64,000 nt of DNA from Cupriavidus pauculus (GTDB taxonomy: Bacteria; Pseudomonadota; Gammaproteobacteria; Burkholderiales; Burkholderiaceae): NCBI RefSeq assembly GCF_008693385.1, contig NZ_CP044067.1, positions 1,958,501 to 2,022,500 on the forward strand, given 5' to 3'. Under the pieces are notes generated by a model. That model saw nothing but the letters and a program-made list of their open reading frames with translations, was not told the DNA's origin and made no database searches. Of the stretch, positions 27,201-33,910 are shown piece after piece; positions within the stretch are counted from its first letter, which is position 1; each line of letters starts with the position of its first letter. The position numbers and the translations under genes were made by a program.

Positions 27201-27422
27201 TACATGACCCTGAACTGGTGGCACGCCCAGCATCAGGGCTCGGTGGTCATGGCGGGCGTGACGGTGGCGGACGGTACACCGAAAGATCGCTTCGAGACGA
27301 AGTTCGGTGCGCGGGTCCGTTTCAGCCGGCAATGGCACGGCTGGGGCGATATCGGGTTTCAGATCGGCTCGCATTCGTATTCGAGCCTGCAGGGACAAAT
27401 CGGCGTGAAATACCTGTGGTGA
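18222..27422 (+). CDS. Giant classical (type Va) autotransporter adhesin
   Basis: A 3066-residue surface protein. Signal peptide covers the first ~28 residues, with two early Cys (GQCSTSGG, TAGCTIG). The passenger is a long beta-helix made of autotransporter-associated strand repeats (GSGTLTKxGxGTLTLSGxNTYTGxTxIxxGTL). Two large internal duplications are visible: ~486-870 against ~1299-1680, and ~1910-2110 against ~2270-2475. A pertactin-type linker follows (PEAGSYLANQSAANALFVHTLHDRLG, ~2749) and then the translocator beta-barrel from ~2790, ending in the aromatic residue W (GQIGVKYLW) as needed for BAM assembly. No protease domain or RGD was noticed in the parts read. AGGGAG precedes the ATG. 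Adhesion or aggregation is inferred from architecture. Confidence 0.92.
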   Translation: MPSRCKVNFPLQAIPAIFAGIGSMHAYGQCSTSGGTIAASVTAGCTIGTAGSAVLVQSPATYSGWMNFTANNQTLTIDAGASFVGSDAPGGRGYEKMVGVRGAGISTWTLINNGSMVNSLDADLVGRSGAPGLSIIRNTGLMQNNTAGNRPTIASTNNNTSLDLTNSGTISGNGGPAVWADGSGTTTIVNQSGGVIRSQSNWSIYQPAITTLAITNEAGATIESLSTSLGAVVSGGVTTLRNAGTLATGGGAAQSAVQMGGAADTLILEPTSVITGWVTGGGGSNTFALGGQSGSGTFALGQLGASAQYRSFGTLQKIEGSTWTLTGNASNQTQNWQLLEGGLTLDSGASLLGGSVTNPATATGPVTLRIAGAMTGTGAGITMGGPFTNSLVFDTGATFGSRTLVNSGGATVLTGQVPFPNAVTISGGALQLGDGFTGTGGFVTGPITDNGALLFNHRADVIHGGTISGTGTLTQGGIGTTTLTAVNTYGGTTSVTAGTLRITGIGTIGPGAVSIVIGGTMFVDTPASGNYTFGNVLSGGGTLRAALSAASNTFAFGSGSGTGTAFGGTLDLGTGTFALSGTNTSSLTGATLQLDAGNTTNVGTGTQAIGGLILNGGTLAYGNAPTGLISTGPLVLAGGQVRIDPVTLGGGTLLTQDDGISAPLVRASAVSGAVTALSLADLNGNPLGGNSTAAIVQGGNTVAVGSYTAALSTGAGDGLYATNQLTQIDLQASQTLALSGDTTASAGADEMRARMTGSGALRIDATTAITLTNGANDYTGATTVGTGTLRLGSDTALGQTASLTIASGATTDVNGHAQRIGALTGGGNLLVNGGTLDIAGGGAFDGAIGGSTGNLRIDGGTLALGGANTYTGATAVASGATLQIGAGATTGSYAGNIADDGLVVFNRGDALTYAGTLTGSGALTHAGAGTLVLTGDHTHTGVTTIDSGALQLGTGGSTGSIAGDIVNNGTLAFQRGNAYTHGGAISGTGGLTQTGPGVLTLTGANRYTGATRVDAGTLLIDGNQGAATGAVSVASGATLGGTGVTGGDVSIADGGHLLGTQGQMLTMRGLLLGADAQMDVTLAAPSTAGLFNVTGDLTLGGKMNITSAGTFGPGVYRVVQYSGAFTNNGMTLGTVPAGSTANVDLLLQTSIPNQINVVNAVGAGPLTFWDGVAPTQFNNGVVNGGAGSWRAGNDTWTNSAGVINAPWQMGGFAIFQGTPGVVTVDNGAGAVSFGGAQFAVDGYRLAGQPLTTDTADTIVRVGDGTQAGAAMAATIDAVIQGTGGLDKTDLGTLSLTAANTYAGATAVNAGTLRLTGSGTLGGGAASIAAGATLFIDTPAGGSYIFGKALTGAGTLHVSLGAAADAFAFDSSVGSAFAGTVALGTGTFGLSGTNAATLAAATLRLDTGNVTTVGTGVQAVGNLALNGGTLAYGASAADIVSTGALALSGGTVRIDPASTATTGTLLAQDEGVSRPLIRAGSVTGAATSIGLADAGGVPLTTSTANIVQGGNIVAAGTYRYALTTGGANDGLYAAFTLSQLSLQSGQTLTLSGDTTSPPGGDELHAKLTGSGALRIEAAGTITLANAANDYSGATQVATGTLRLGSDAALGQTASLDIASGAAADLGGRTQSIGALSGAGNLHMSAGSLAIAGGGAFSGAIDGTAGGLHVNGGTLTLTGTSSFTGGTTIAAGGEMRIGAGGSYAGNIDDNGTLAFARDDDYAHAATISGSGTVTQAGTGNLTLSGNNNYAGGTSIQSGSLTLPHGNAAGTAGIANRAVLRLDFAADGTLANELSGTGSLHKAGAGVATLTAAGSTQGDVVAEAGTLRLAQAGAFGVASYTTASGARTAMGGEASLAVAGNLEQAAGATLDITVGSVQPVIAATTATLDGNLNVTGFTAGAPNTASALTSTDFRILHTTGGITGDFSGVTLDRASQLDYLVIGGKVVGGTDYDVGFGLTWTSGAARGNGRFTLAGVADTFDVDVALADQTGTFASGWDGKALTKAGAGTLVLSATQAYTGDTRIEAGTLRTSVVNAFASSANVGVASGAVLDLGGFDQRAANLSGAGSIVLGSATLDAAQASDTTFSGTIAGAGGLVKSGPGTLTLSGANTYAAGTTIAAGTLVVPHAAALGSGPIGNAGTLQLAFASDETLANAMAGSGTLNKTGAGVAMLTAGGTQGNVTVGEGTLRFGQTGAFNVTGNHVTASGATTALTSAATLNIGGNAAIDGRLADVAGPGQPAITAATIALGTGAVYRLAGYSAPATATASDLAFTRYNVLHTTQSGGLTGTFARIDLGGASSSVDYLTATSAYGPQDYDVGLALSWYAGASTTPQQAHGTFTLVGAGSAFDMDAVLADRPPDSATAWDGRTLTKAGEGTLQLSKANTYTGATLIDGGTLRAGVVNAIAASERMQVATGATFDLNGFDQRVNNLSGAGTVALGAAVLSAANTSDSEFSGVIAGAGSLLKTGGATLILSGDNRYAGGTTIEQGVLQLGNGGATGSVTGNIANQGSLVVNRGNTYAYDGVVSGNGSLVKEGVGDLILSQSQTYTGPTLVNAGALTLVGNAQLASTQPVTVAAAATLGGYGGVMGNVVNQGLLAVADAAPGFANGPAGQFIVGGSLTNAGEIRMASPVPASTLTVRGDYVGNNGLLTLSTTLGGDQSPTDRMVVEGSTSGSTRVVVNNSGGTGAQTVNGIEVVRVQGTSAGLFALQGRVVAGPYEYRLTQGTPAGNNGNWYLTSIDTTPAPAPTPQIRPEAGSYLANQSAANALFVHTLHDRLGEPNFAEDSRDERARAASGWVRLAGTSTDATAAGGRIDQSTRGGFAQFGGDLIRWQGTGQPSRFHAGVMGAAGRITSSSSVQGLAATANGAVDAYGVGVYGTWFRNDDRRTGPYLDSWLQYGWYDNETRGSMLPTVRYASHNWTGSLEGGYTILLGERQRSRVYLQPQLQLLYSSYSQGDIVEANGTRVQTRDVGGWLARLGATVFGQGDLAGGQTAQPYMTLNWWHAQHQGSVVMAGVTVADGTPKDRFETKFGARVRFSRQWHGWGDIGFQIGSHSYSSLQGQIGVKYLW

Positions 27423-27426
27423 GTCC

Positions 27427-28473
27427 CTACACCATCCCGGCCGCGACCAGTTCGCGCTTCACGTACGCATAGAAGATCGGCCCGGCGATCACGCCCGGAA
27501 TGCCGTACAGCGTTTCCATGATCAGCATCACGGTCAGCAATTCCCACGCCGCCGCCTGAATGCGCGCGCCGATGATACGCGCGTTCAGGAAGTACTCGAG
27601 CTTGTGGATGACCACCAGATAGAGCAGCGAGACCACGGCGATCGGCAGCGATACCGATAGCGACGAGACCACGATCGCCGTGTTCGAGATCAGGTTGCCG
27701 AGCACCGGCAGCAGCCCCGCGACGAACGTGACCGCGACCAGTGTCTTGGACAGCGGCAGGTGCTGGCCGAACAGCGGCAGCACCACCAGCAGGTAGACGG
27801 CGGTCAGCATCGTGTTGATCGACGAGATCTGGATCTGCGCGAAGATGAACTGGGCGAACGCGGTCTGCAGCGTGCGCGCGCGCGTGACGAGCGCCGCCGC
27901 GAGCGGGCGGCGATTAGGCCGGGACGTCGCGCGATACAGTGCCACCATCGCGCCGATGACGAAGCCGAGCAGGATATGCAGCAGCGCGCGGACGATCTCC
28001 GTGCCGAGCTTCTGCGCCATCTGCGCATGGGTACGCAGCGCGGCGATCAGTGCCGTGGCCAGCTCCTCCACGCCGTTGGGCAGCGAATCGCTGAGCCAGC
28101 CCGGCATCTGGTTGCGTGACCGGTCGATGATGTCGGCCACATGATCGAGCAGCCGTTCGAGCGTATTGCCATCGCCGCTGACGAATCGCACCAGCGCCCA
28201 GATGCCCACCGTCAGCACCAGCAGTGTCGTGACGGACAGGATGGCCACCGCCAGCGCGTCGTGGCGCGAATGCACGCGCACGAGGCGTGGCGCCAGCACA
28301 TCGACGAGCGAATAGAGCAGCAGTCCGGACAACAGCGCCGCCACGAGGTTTGCCTGCATGACGAGCAACAACGCCGCCGCGGTCAGCACGAACGACACCG
28401 CCGTGACATTGAACCAGCGGGGCGTGCCCGGCTGCGGGGAGGATGGCAGGTGGTCAGGTTCCGGCGCGTGCAT
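27427..28473 (-). CDS. AI-2E/PerM-family transporter
   Basis: A 348-residue multi-pass membrane protein of the AI-2E (TqsA/YdiK/PerM) family. Paired helices occupy ~25-75; a cytoplasmic-type amphipathic section covers ~85-140; the family signature block is near the C-terminus (LPIAVVSLLYLVVIHKLEYFLNARIIGARIQ ... GIPGVIAGPIFYAYVKREL). Family members export small molecules such as autoinducer-2, or act as Na+/H+ antiporters; substrate here unknown. It ends 4 nt from the convergent autotransporter stop and stands alone. Confidence 0.88.
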   Translation of the reverse strand: MHAPEPDHLPSSPQPGTPRWFNVTAVSFVLTAAALLLVMQANLVAALLSGLLLYSLVDVLAPRLVRVHSRHDALAVAILSVTTLLVLTVGIWALVRFVSGDGNTLERLLDHVADIIDRSRNQMPGWLSDSLPNGVEELATALIAALRTHAQMAQKLGTEIVRALLHILLGFVIGAMVALYRATSRPNRRPLAAALVTRARTLQTAFAQFIFAQIQISSINTMLTAVYLLVVLPLFGQHLPLSKTLVAVTFVAGLLPVLGNLISNTAIVVSSLSVSLPIAVVSLLYLVVIHKLEYFLNARIIGARIQAAAWELLTVMLIMETLYGIPGVIAGPIFYAYVKRELVAAGMV

Positions 28474-28636
28474 GGAGTGTGTGGGGGGTGAAGGTGTCTC
28501 TGGCGCACGATTGTCTGCAACATGCGGTGGGTTGGCAAGCGGCCCACGCCCGGGCGCGAAACTTGCGTCAATTTGCCATCATCGTCGCCTATAGTGAGGA
28601 TTGATCGGCAGGCGGCCCTTCAAGGAGATCGCGTTC

Positions 28637-30019
28637 ATGGCATTCACGCATACGGTCGGCGCGCGGCGGCATAACTTCGCGGATCTTCGCACGCTGCTGG
28701 CAAAGGCCAGTCCCGCCCGCTCCGGCGACGCGCTCGCGCGCGTGGCGGCCGGCAGCGAGGAAGAACGCATGGCCGCGCGCATGGCGCTGGCCGAGGTTCC
28801 GCTCGCGCGTTTTCTTTCCGAGGCATTGATTCCCTACGAACGGGACGAAGTCACGCGGCTGATCGTCGATGGCCACGACGCCGCGGCGTTCGCCGAGATT
28901 GCCAGTCTTACGGTCGGCGATTTCCGTAACTGGCTGCTGTTGCACGAGACCGACGAGGCCGTGCTGGCGCGCGTCGCGCCCGGCATCACGCCGGAGATGG
29001 CCGCGGCGGTCAGCAAGCTCATGCGCAATCAGGACCTGATCGCCGTCGCGCGCAAATGCCGCGTGGTGACGCGCTTCCGCAATACGATCGGCCTGCCGGG
29101 GCGGTTGTCCATACGCCTGCAACCCAATCATCCGACCGACGATCCGCGCGGTATCGCCGCCTCGATCATCGATGGGCTGCTCTATGGCTGCGGTGACGCG
29201 ACCATCGGTGTGAATCCGGCAAGCGACAACCTGGGCGCCATCGTCGCGCTGCTGCGGCTGATCGACGAGGTGCGGGTACGCCATGACGTGCCCACGCAGT
29301 CGTGCGTGCTGACGCACGTTACCAACACGCTGCGCGCGATCGAGGCCGGGGCGCCCGTCGATCTGGTGTTTCAGTCGGTCGCGGGCAGCGAGCAGGCCAA
29401 CGCCGCGTTCGGCATCGACCTCGCGTTGCTGGCCGAGGCGCGCGCGGCCGCGCTCTCTCTCGGGCGTGGCACCGTGGGCGATAACGTGATGTATTTCGAA
29501 ACGGGGCAGGGCAGCGCGCTGTCGGCCAACGCGCATCATGGCGTCGATCAGCAGACCATGGAGGCCCGCGCGCATGGCGTGGCGCGCGCGTTCTCGCCGC
29601 TGCTCGTCAATACGGTCGTGGGTTTTATCGGTCCCGAATATCTCTACGATGGCAAGCAGATCGTCCGCGCCGGGCTCGAGGACCATTTCTGCGGCAAGCT
29701 CATCGGCGTGCCGATGGGCTGCGACGTCTGCTACACGAATCACGCGGAAGCCGATCAGGACGACATGGACAATCTGCTGACGCTGTTCGGCGTGGCGGGT
29801 ATCAATTTCATCATGGGCGTGCCGGGCGCCGACGACATCATGCTGAACTACCAGAGCACGGCATTCCACGATGCGCTCTATCTGCGCGAGGTGATGGGCC
29901 TGCGCCCGGCGCCGGAGTTCGAGGCATGGCTGCAGCGGAGCGGTATCGTCGATACGGGGGGACGGCTGCTCGCGCCCACGGCGCGGCAGCCGCTGCTGGC
30001 CATGGCCCAGGGACTGTGA
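28637..30019 (+). CDS. eutB: Ethanolamine ammonia-lyase large subunit
   Basis: A 460-residue coenzyme-B12-dependent lyase subunit that, with EutC, converts ethanolamine to acetaldehyde and ammonia. Recognised from RFRNTIGLPGRLSIRLQPNHPTDDPRGIAASI, DGLLYGCGDATIGVNPASD, YFETGQGSALSANAHHGVDQQTMEARAH and GVPMGCDVCYTNHAEADQDDMDNLLTLF, which form the substrate barrel. Length is normal. ATG 28637 has AAGGAG 9 nt upstream. No microcompartment or eut regulator genes are nearby; as in many betaproteobacteria the enzyme would work free in the cytoplasm. Confidence 0.95.
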   Translation: MAFTHTVGARRHNFADLRTLLAKASPARSGDALARVAAGSEEERMAARMALAEVPLARFLSEALIPYERDEVTRLIVDGHDAAAFAEIASLTVGDFRNWLLLHETDEAVLARVAPGITPEMAAAVSKLMRNQDLIAVARKCRVVTRFRNTIGLPGRLSIRLQPNHPTDDPRGIAASIIDGLLYGCGDATIGVNPASDNLGAIVALLRLIDEVRVRHDVPTQSCVLTHVTNTLRAIEAGAPVDLVFQSVAGSEQANAAFGIDLALLAEARAAALSLGRGTVGDNVMYFETGQGSALSANAHHGVDQQTMEARAHGVARAFSPLLVNTVVGFIGPEYLYDGKQIVRAGLEDHFCGKLIGVPMGCDVCYTNHAEADQDDMDNLLTLFGVAGINFIMGVPGADDIMLNYQSTAFHDALYLREVMGLRPAPEFEAWLQRSGIVDTGGRLLAPTARQPLLAMAQGL

Positions 30020-30798
30020 GCACGCCGATGAACGACAAGCCTTCTCCCATCGTGCAGACGGATCCGTGGACGCGGCTGCGCGCCTTCACGCGCGCGCGCA
30101 TCGCGCTGGGACGCGCGGGCCACGCGCAGACCACGGAGACGATTCTGGCCTTCGGCCTCGCTCATGCGCAGGCACGCGACGCCGTGCATACGCCGCTCGA
30201 TGTCGACGCGCTCGATGCTGGCATGCGTGCGGCGGGCCACGACTGCGTGCGCGTGCACAGCGCGGCGACCGATCGCGCGCACTACCTGCGCCGCCCCGAC
30301 CTCGGACGCGTGCTCGATGACGAGAGCGCCGCGCGGCTCGATGCGCGGGGCAACGCGGGCAAGCCGGACGTGGTGTTTGTCGTCGCCGACGGTCTGTCGG
30401 CGCTGGCCGCGCAGCGCCACGCGCTGCCGCTGCTCGAGGCGACGTGCGCGCGCCTGCGCGGTCTGGCGATCGGCCCGGTGGTCGTCGCGCAGCAGTCGCG
30501 CGTGGCACTCGGCGACGATATCGGCGCGCGTCTCGGCGCGCGGCAGGTGGTGATGCTGATCGGCGAGCGCCCGGGACTCAGTTCGCCGGACAGCCTCGGC
30601 ATCTACCTGACCTACGATCCACGGCCGGGCCGCACGGACGCGGAACGAAACTGCATCTCCAACGTGCGCCCCGAAGGGCTGCCGTACGCGCAGGCGGCGG
30701 ACCGGCTCGTGTTCCTGCTGCGCGGGGCGCTCGCGCTCGGCCGGTCCGGTGTGGACCTCAAGGACGACAGCGGCGATGGCGGCTCAGTCCTTGCGTAG
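30016..30798 (+). CDS. eutC: Ethanolamine ammonia-lyase small subunit
   Basis: The cobalamin-holding partner of EutB, about 260 residues. Family blocks: FTRARIALGRAGHAQTT, LRRPDLGRVLDDES, DVVFVVADGLSALAAQRHA, QVVMLIGERPGLSSPDSLGIYLTYDPRPGRTDAERNCISNVRP. Two starts are possible: GTG 30016, which overlaps the eutB stop (GTGA) and suggests coupling, or ATG 30028 (MNDKPSP). The last 15 nt overlap the end of the LysR gene on the other strand. Confidence 0.93.
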   Translation: MSTPMNDKPSPIVQTDPWTRLRAFTRARIALGRAGHAQTTETILAFGLAHAQARDAVHTPLDVDALDAGMRAAGHDCVRVHSAATDRAHYLRRPDLGRVLDDESAARLDARGNAGKPDVVFVVADGLSALAAQRHALPLLEATCARLRGLAIGPVVVAQQSRVALGDDIGARLGARQVVMLIGERPGLSSPDSLGIYLTYDPRPGRTDAERNCISNVRPEGLPYAQAADRLVFLLRGALALGRSGVDLKDDSGDGGSVLA

Positions 30799-31701
30799 GC
30801 GCGGCCAGATTGCCTGCAACTCGGTCTTCAGAAACGTCAGCAGGTAGCGCGTCGCCATCGTCTGGTAGCGGTTCGGCATCGTAAGCAGATACAGCTTGCT
30901 GCCGAACACGCTGATGCGGTAATCGGGCAGCAGCGGTACGAGCTGGCCTTTGCAGATCTCGTCGCCGATCGCGTACATCGGGAAAATGCCGATGCCGAGG
31001 CCACCGACCACGGCATCCTTGAGAAACGCGAAGTTCTCCGAACTCAGCGTCGGCGTCAGCACTACCTGCTCGCGCGTCGCCGCGCCCTCGCGAATGCCCG
31101 ATGCCTTCAGTTTCTGGCCGATCGGTGCCGCGCAGCAGATGGCATGCGTGGCCAGGTCGGCCAGTTCCGCGGGCGCGGGGCGGTCCCGCAGGTAGGACGG
31201 CGCCGCGCACACGACCCAATCCACCGCGCCGATCTCGGTGGCGACCACCGCGTCCGGCGGGTTCGAGATGATGCGCAGCGCCACCTCCACGTCCTCGGCC
31301 ACGAGGTTATGGATGCGGTTGTCGAAGACGACATCGAGCGTGATGTCGGGGTAGCGCTGCTTGAACTGTACGAGCAGCGGCGACAACAGGGCATGGCCGA
31401 GCCCTGTCGGCACCGACAGCCGCACATGCCCGTGCAGGCTCTTGCCCATGCTGCTGATGAGCGCGTTGGCCGCGGCGACTTCGCCGAGGATATTGCGGCC
31501 GTGCTCATAGAGACCGGCGCCGACAGGCGTGGGCTCCACGTGCCGCGTGGTCCGGCGCAACAACTGCACGCCGAGCTCGGATTCGAGCGCCTTCAGGTGA
31601 TAGCTGACATTGGCGCGCGTCATCCGGAGCTTGCGCGCGGCGGCACTGAGGTTGCCGGCATCGACGATATCGACGAACAGACGCAGGGCGTTGAGATCCA
31701 T
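30784..31701 (-). CDS. LysR-type transcriptional regulator
   Basis: A 305-residue LysR regulator of the group with HTH LNALRLFVDIVDAGNLSAAARKLRMTRANVSYHLKALE and a ligand domain from ~92 (HVRLSVPTGLGHALLSPLL ... GIGIFPMYAIGDEICKGQLV). The frame continues open upstream, but MDLNALR at 31701 is the family start. It is tail-to-tail with eutC (15-nt overlap) and follows the MHS transporter on the same strand, from which it is separated by a terminator; it may regulate either neighbour. Confidence 0.88.
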   Translation of the reverse strand: MDLNALRLFVDIVDAGNLSAAARKLRMTRANVSYHLKALESELGVQLLRRTTRHVEPTPVGAGLYEHGRNILGEVAAANALISSMGKSLHGHVRLSVPTGLGHALLSPLLVQFKQRYPDITLDVVFDNRIHNLVAEDVEVALRIISNPPDAVVATEIGAVDWVVCAAPSYLRDRPAPAELADLATHAICCAAPIGQKLKASGIREGAATREQVVLTPTLSSENFAFLKDAVVGGLGIGIFPMYAIGDEICKGQLVPLLPDYRISVFGSKLYLLTMPNRYQTMATRYLLTFLKTELQAIWPRLRKD

Positions 31702-31727
31702 GGCGACGGCAGGTGTGTAAACGCAAA

Positions 31728-31747
31728 AAGGGGCCCGAAGGCCCCTT
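31728..31747 (-). terminator. Intrinsic terminator of the MHS transporter gene
   Basis: An 8-bp stem AAGGGGCC / GGCCCCTT with a CGAA tetraloop (TTCG on the transcribed strand). On the minus strand it is followed by TTTTTGCG, 40 nt after the transporter stop and 27 nt before the LysR start. Confidence 0.8.
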
Positions 31748-31787
31748 AGTGTATGCGCAAGGCACGGATCTCGGCGCGAGGCCGGGA

Positions 31788-33116
31788 TCAATGCTCGTGA
31801 TGCAGGTACTTTGCCTGCCGCGGCAGGCGCAGCGCGACGAGGAAGGCAATCGCCATCATCACCGTGACGTACCAGTAGAACGCGCTCTCGTGCCCCATCG
31901 ACTTGAGGCCGAGCGCGACGTACTCGGCGGAGCCGCCAAAGATCGCGTTGGCCACCGCATAGGCGAGGCCGACGCCGAGCGCGCGCACTTCGGGCGGGAA
32001 CATCTCGGCCTTCACGATGCCGCTCACCGACGTGTAGAAGCTGACGATCGCCAGGGCCGCGCAGATCAGCACGAAGGCGATCTCGGGGCTCGACACCGAC
32101 CCCAGCGCGGTCAGGATCGGCACCGTGAACAGCGTGCCCAGCGCGCCGAACAGCAGCATGTTGCTGCGGCGACCGATGCGGTCCGACAGCGCGCCGAAAA
32201 CCGGCTGCATGCACATATAAACGAACAGGCAGCCCGTCATCACGTAGCTGGCGGTCTTGATCGACATGCCGGCCGAGTTGACGAGGTACTTCTGCATGTA
32301 GGTCGTGAACGTGTAGAAGATCAGCGAACCACCGGCCGTGTAGCCGAGCACCGTGAAGAACGCGGCCTTGTGATGCCGGAACAGGCCCGCGATGGTGCCC
32401 GCTTCCTTCGAGCTGCGCGTGGCCGCGGTGGACGTTTCGTGCAGCGTGCGGCGCAGCAACAGCGCCACGACGGCCGTGATCGCGCCGATGACGAACGGAA
32501 TACGCCAGCCCCATGCCTTGAGCTCGGCTTCGTCGAGCAGTTGCTGCAGGATCACGACCACGAGCACGGCGAGGAGCTGGCCGCCGATCAGCGTGACGTA
32601 CTGGAACGACGAGAAGAAGCCCCGGCGGCCCTTCAGCGCCACTTCGCTCATATAGGTCGCCGTGGTGCCGTACTCCCCGCCCACGGACAGGCCCTGGACC
32701 AGCCGCGCGAGCAGCAGCAGCGCCGGCGCGAGGTTGCCGATCGTCGCGTACGTCGGCAGCGCCGCGATCAGCAGCGAGCCGCAACACATCATGATCACCG
32801 AGATCAGCATCGAGTTCTTGCGACCGCTGCGGTCGGCGATGCGGCCGAACAGCCAGCCGCCGATCGGACGCATCAGGAAGCCGGCCGCGAACACGCCGGC
32901 CGTATTCAGCAGCTGCGCGGTGGGGTCCGCTTTCGGAAAGAACGACGGCGCGAAATAGATCGCACAGAACGCGTAGATATAGAAATCGAACCACTCCACG
33001 AGGTTGCCTGACGACGCGGCAACGATGGCGAATACGCGCTTGCGTGTTTCCTCGGGCGTGGGTGGCGCGCCGATATCGGGCGGTGCGGAGTTTGTGGAAG
33101 AGGAGAGGTCGGTCAT
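31788..33116 (-). CDS. MFS metabolite:H+ symporter (MHS family, KgtP/ProP-like)
   Basis: A 442-residue 12-helix proton symporter. MHS hallmarks: [16 protein letters not shown] at helix 1, [18 protein letters not shown] (loop 2-3 motif RxGR), [17 protein letters not shown] at helix 5, and [12 protein letters not shown] in loop 8-9. Relatives import 2-oxoglutarate, citrate, proline/betaine or aromatic acids; the substrate cannot be fixed here. The ATG at 33116 (MTDLSSS) is chosen over the longer open frame, though its ribosome site is weak. Confidence 0.88.
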   Translation of the reverse strand: MTDLSSSTNSAPPDIGAPPTPEETRKRVFAIVAASSGNLVEWFDFYIYAFCAIYFAPSFFPKADPTAQLLNTAGVFAAGFLMRPIGGWLFGRIADRSGRKNSMLISVIMMCCGSLLIAALPTYATIGNLAPALLLLARLVQGLSVGGEYGTTATYMSEVALKGRRGFFSSFQYVTLIGGQLLAVLVVVILQQLLDEAELKAWGWRIPFVIGAITAVVALLLRRTLHETSTAATRSSKEAGTIAGLFRHHKAAFFTVLGYTAGGSLIFYTFTTYMQKYLVNSAGMSIKTASYVMTGCLFVYMCMQPVFGALSDRIGRRSNMLLFGALGTLFTVPILTALGSVSSPEIAFVLICAALAIVSFYTSVSGIVKAEMFPPEVRALGVGLAYAVANAIFGGSAEYVALGLKSMGHESAFYWYVTVMMAIAFLVALRLPRQAKYLHHEH

Positions 33117-33420
33117 GTGTATGTTCTGGTCATGGCGGCAGTCGAGTGCCGTTGATTGTGCTGCCGAGGGTGCGCGGGCGCGGCGCTCGCGCCCGCACAG
33201 GCTACACGTGGCGCCTGCCCTTGCCCAGTATGCCCGGTCGGATATTTCTGCGTACCTGAGGACGGTGCGCGGCGGTGCCGGGACTGGCCGCCGATTGTTC
33301 GGAAACATGGATAGAGTGTTCCGGGAACCGCGCTGCCGTTCGCGCCGATGCAGGACTTGCACTGTTCACATGGCTTTGCAATGATGCAGACCGAATCCGT
33401 CACTGTCCGATATCGCCACC
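33117..33420. other. 304-bp divergent spacer
   Basis: Holds the promoters of the leftward MHS gene and the rightward small secreted protein gene. I see no repeat, terminator or convincing operator. Short reading frames on both strands here lack ribosome sites and look spurious. Confidence 0.5.
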
Positions 33421-33774
33421 ATGCGCGCCGCCTCCCGATTCCTGTTCGGCTTGTCGTACGGCTTGTTGCTCTGCATGCCGGGCACGTCGTTCGCCGAACC
33501 CGATATCGCGCACTGCGAGCGTGTGGACGCGGCGCAGTTGCGCATCGCGTCGGAAGAGACCCTGCTGTTCCTCCGTTGCCGCGCGCGGCGGCTTGCCTAC
33601 GAGGCGCCCGACCTCAAGGGCGTTTCGCAGCGGACACGCGACGATCTCGTGTTCGCGTGCATGGACCAGGCCGAAGCGGTCGAGCACCAGTTGCGCGTCG
33701 GGCGTGGTTACACGCGGGAGTCGCTCGCGCGCAAGAAATGCGACGACTGGCAGAACACGGGCAAGGGCGGCTGA
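33421..33774 (+). CDS. Small secreted protein of unknown function
   Basis: A 117-residue protein with a clear signal peptide (MRAASRFLFGLSYGLLLCMPGTSFA/EPD). The mature part of about 92 residues is mostly helical and charged and has four Cys (HCERVD, LRCRAR, FACMDQ, KKCDDW), suggesting two disulphides in the periplasm. Not recognised. It stands alone between the MHS gene and the acyl-CoA dehydrogenase. Translated composition looks real (no low-complexity repeats), but function is open. Confidence 0.6.
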   Translation: MRAASRFLFGLSYGLLLCMPGTSFAEPDIAHCERVDAAQLRIASEETLLFLRCRARRLAYEAPDLKGVSQRTRDDLVFACMDQAEAVEHQLRVGRGYTRESLARKKCDDWQNTGKGG

Positions 33775-33854
33775 TGCCCTGGGCCCATGCCGCATTGCGA
33801 CAATCCAATAAGACTGTCAAATAAAACTTTCATATCTGTCCAAGCGGGAGGGGA

Positions 33855-33882
33855 TTGTCAAATCGGCGGTTGGGCGTAGGAT
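33855..33882 (+). promoter_or_regulatory. Possible promoter of the acyl-CoA dehydrogenase gene
   Basis: TTGTCA (33855-33860), 16-bp spacer, TAGGAT (33877-33882). A TGTCAAAT direct repeat occurs at ~33826 and 33857. Prediction by eye only. Confidence 0.35.
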
Positions 33883-33910
33883 GAACGGCCTGATCCAAAG
33901 GAGACACCCC

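Noticed and set aside
31713..33011. 432-codon plus-strand frame over the MHS transporter
   Set aside because: Antisense to a 12-helix transporter; Arg/His/Gln-rich shadow.
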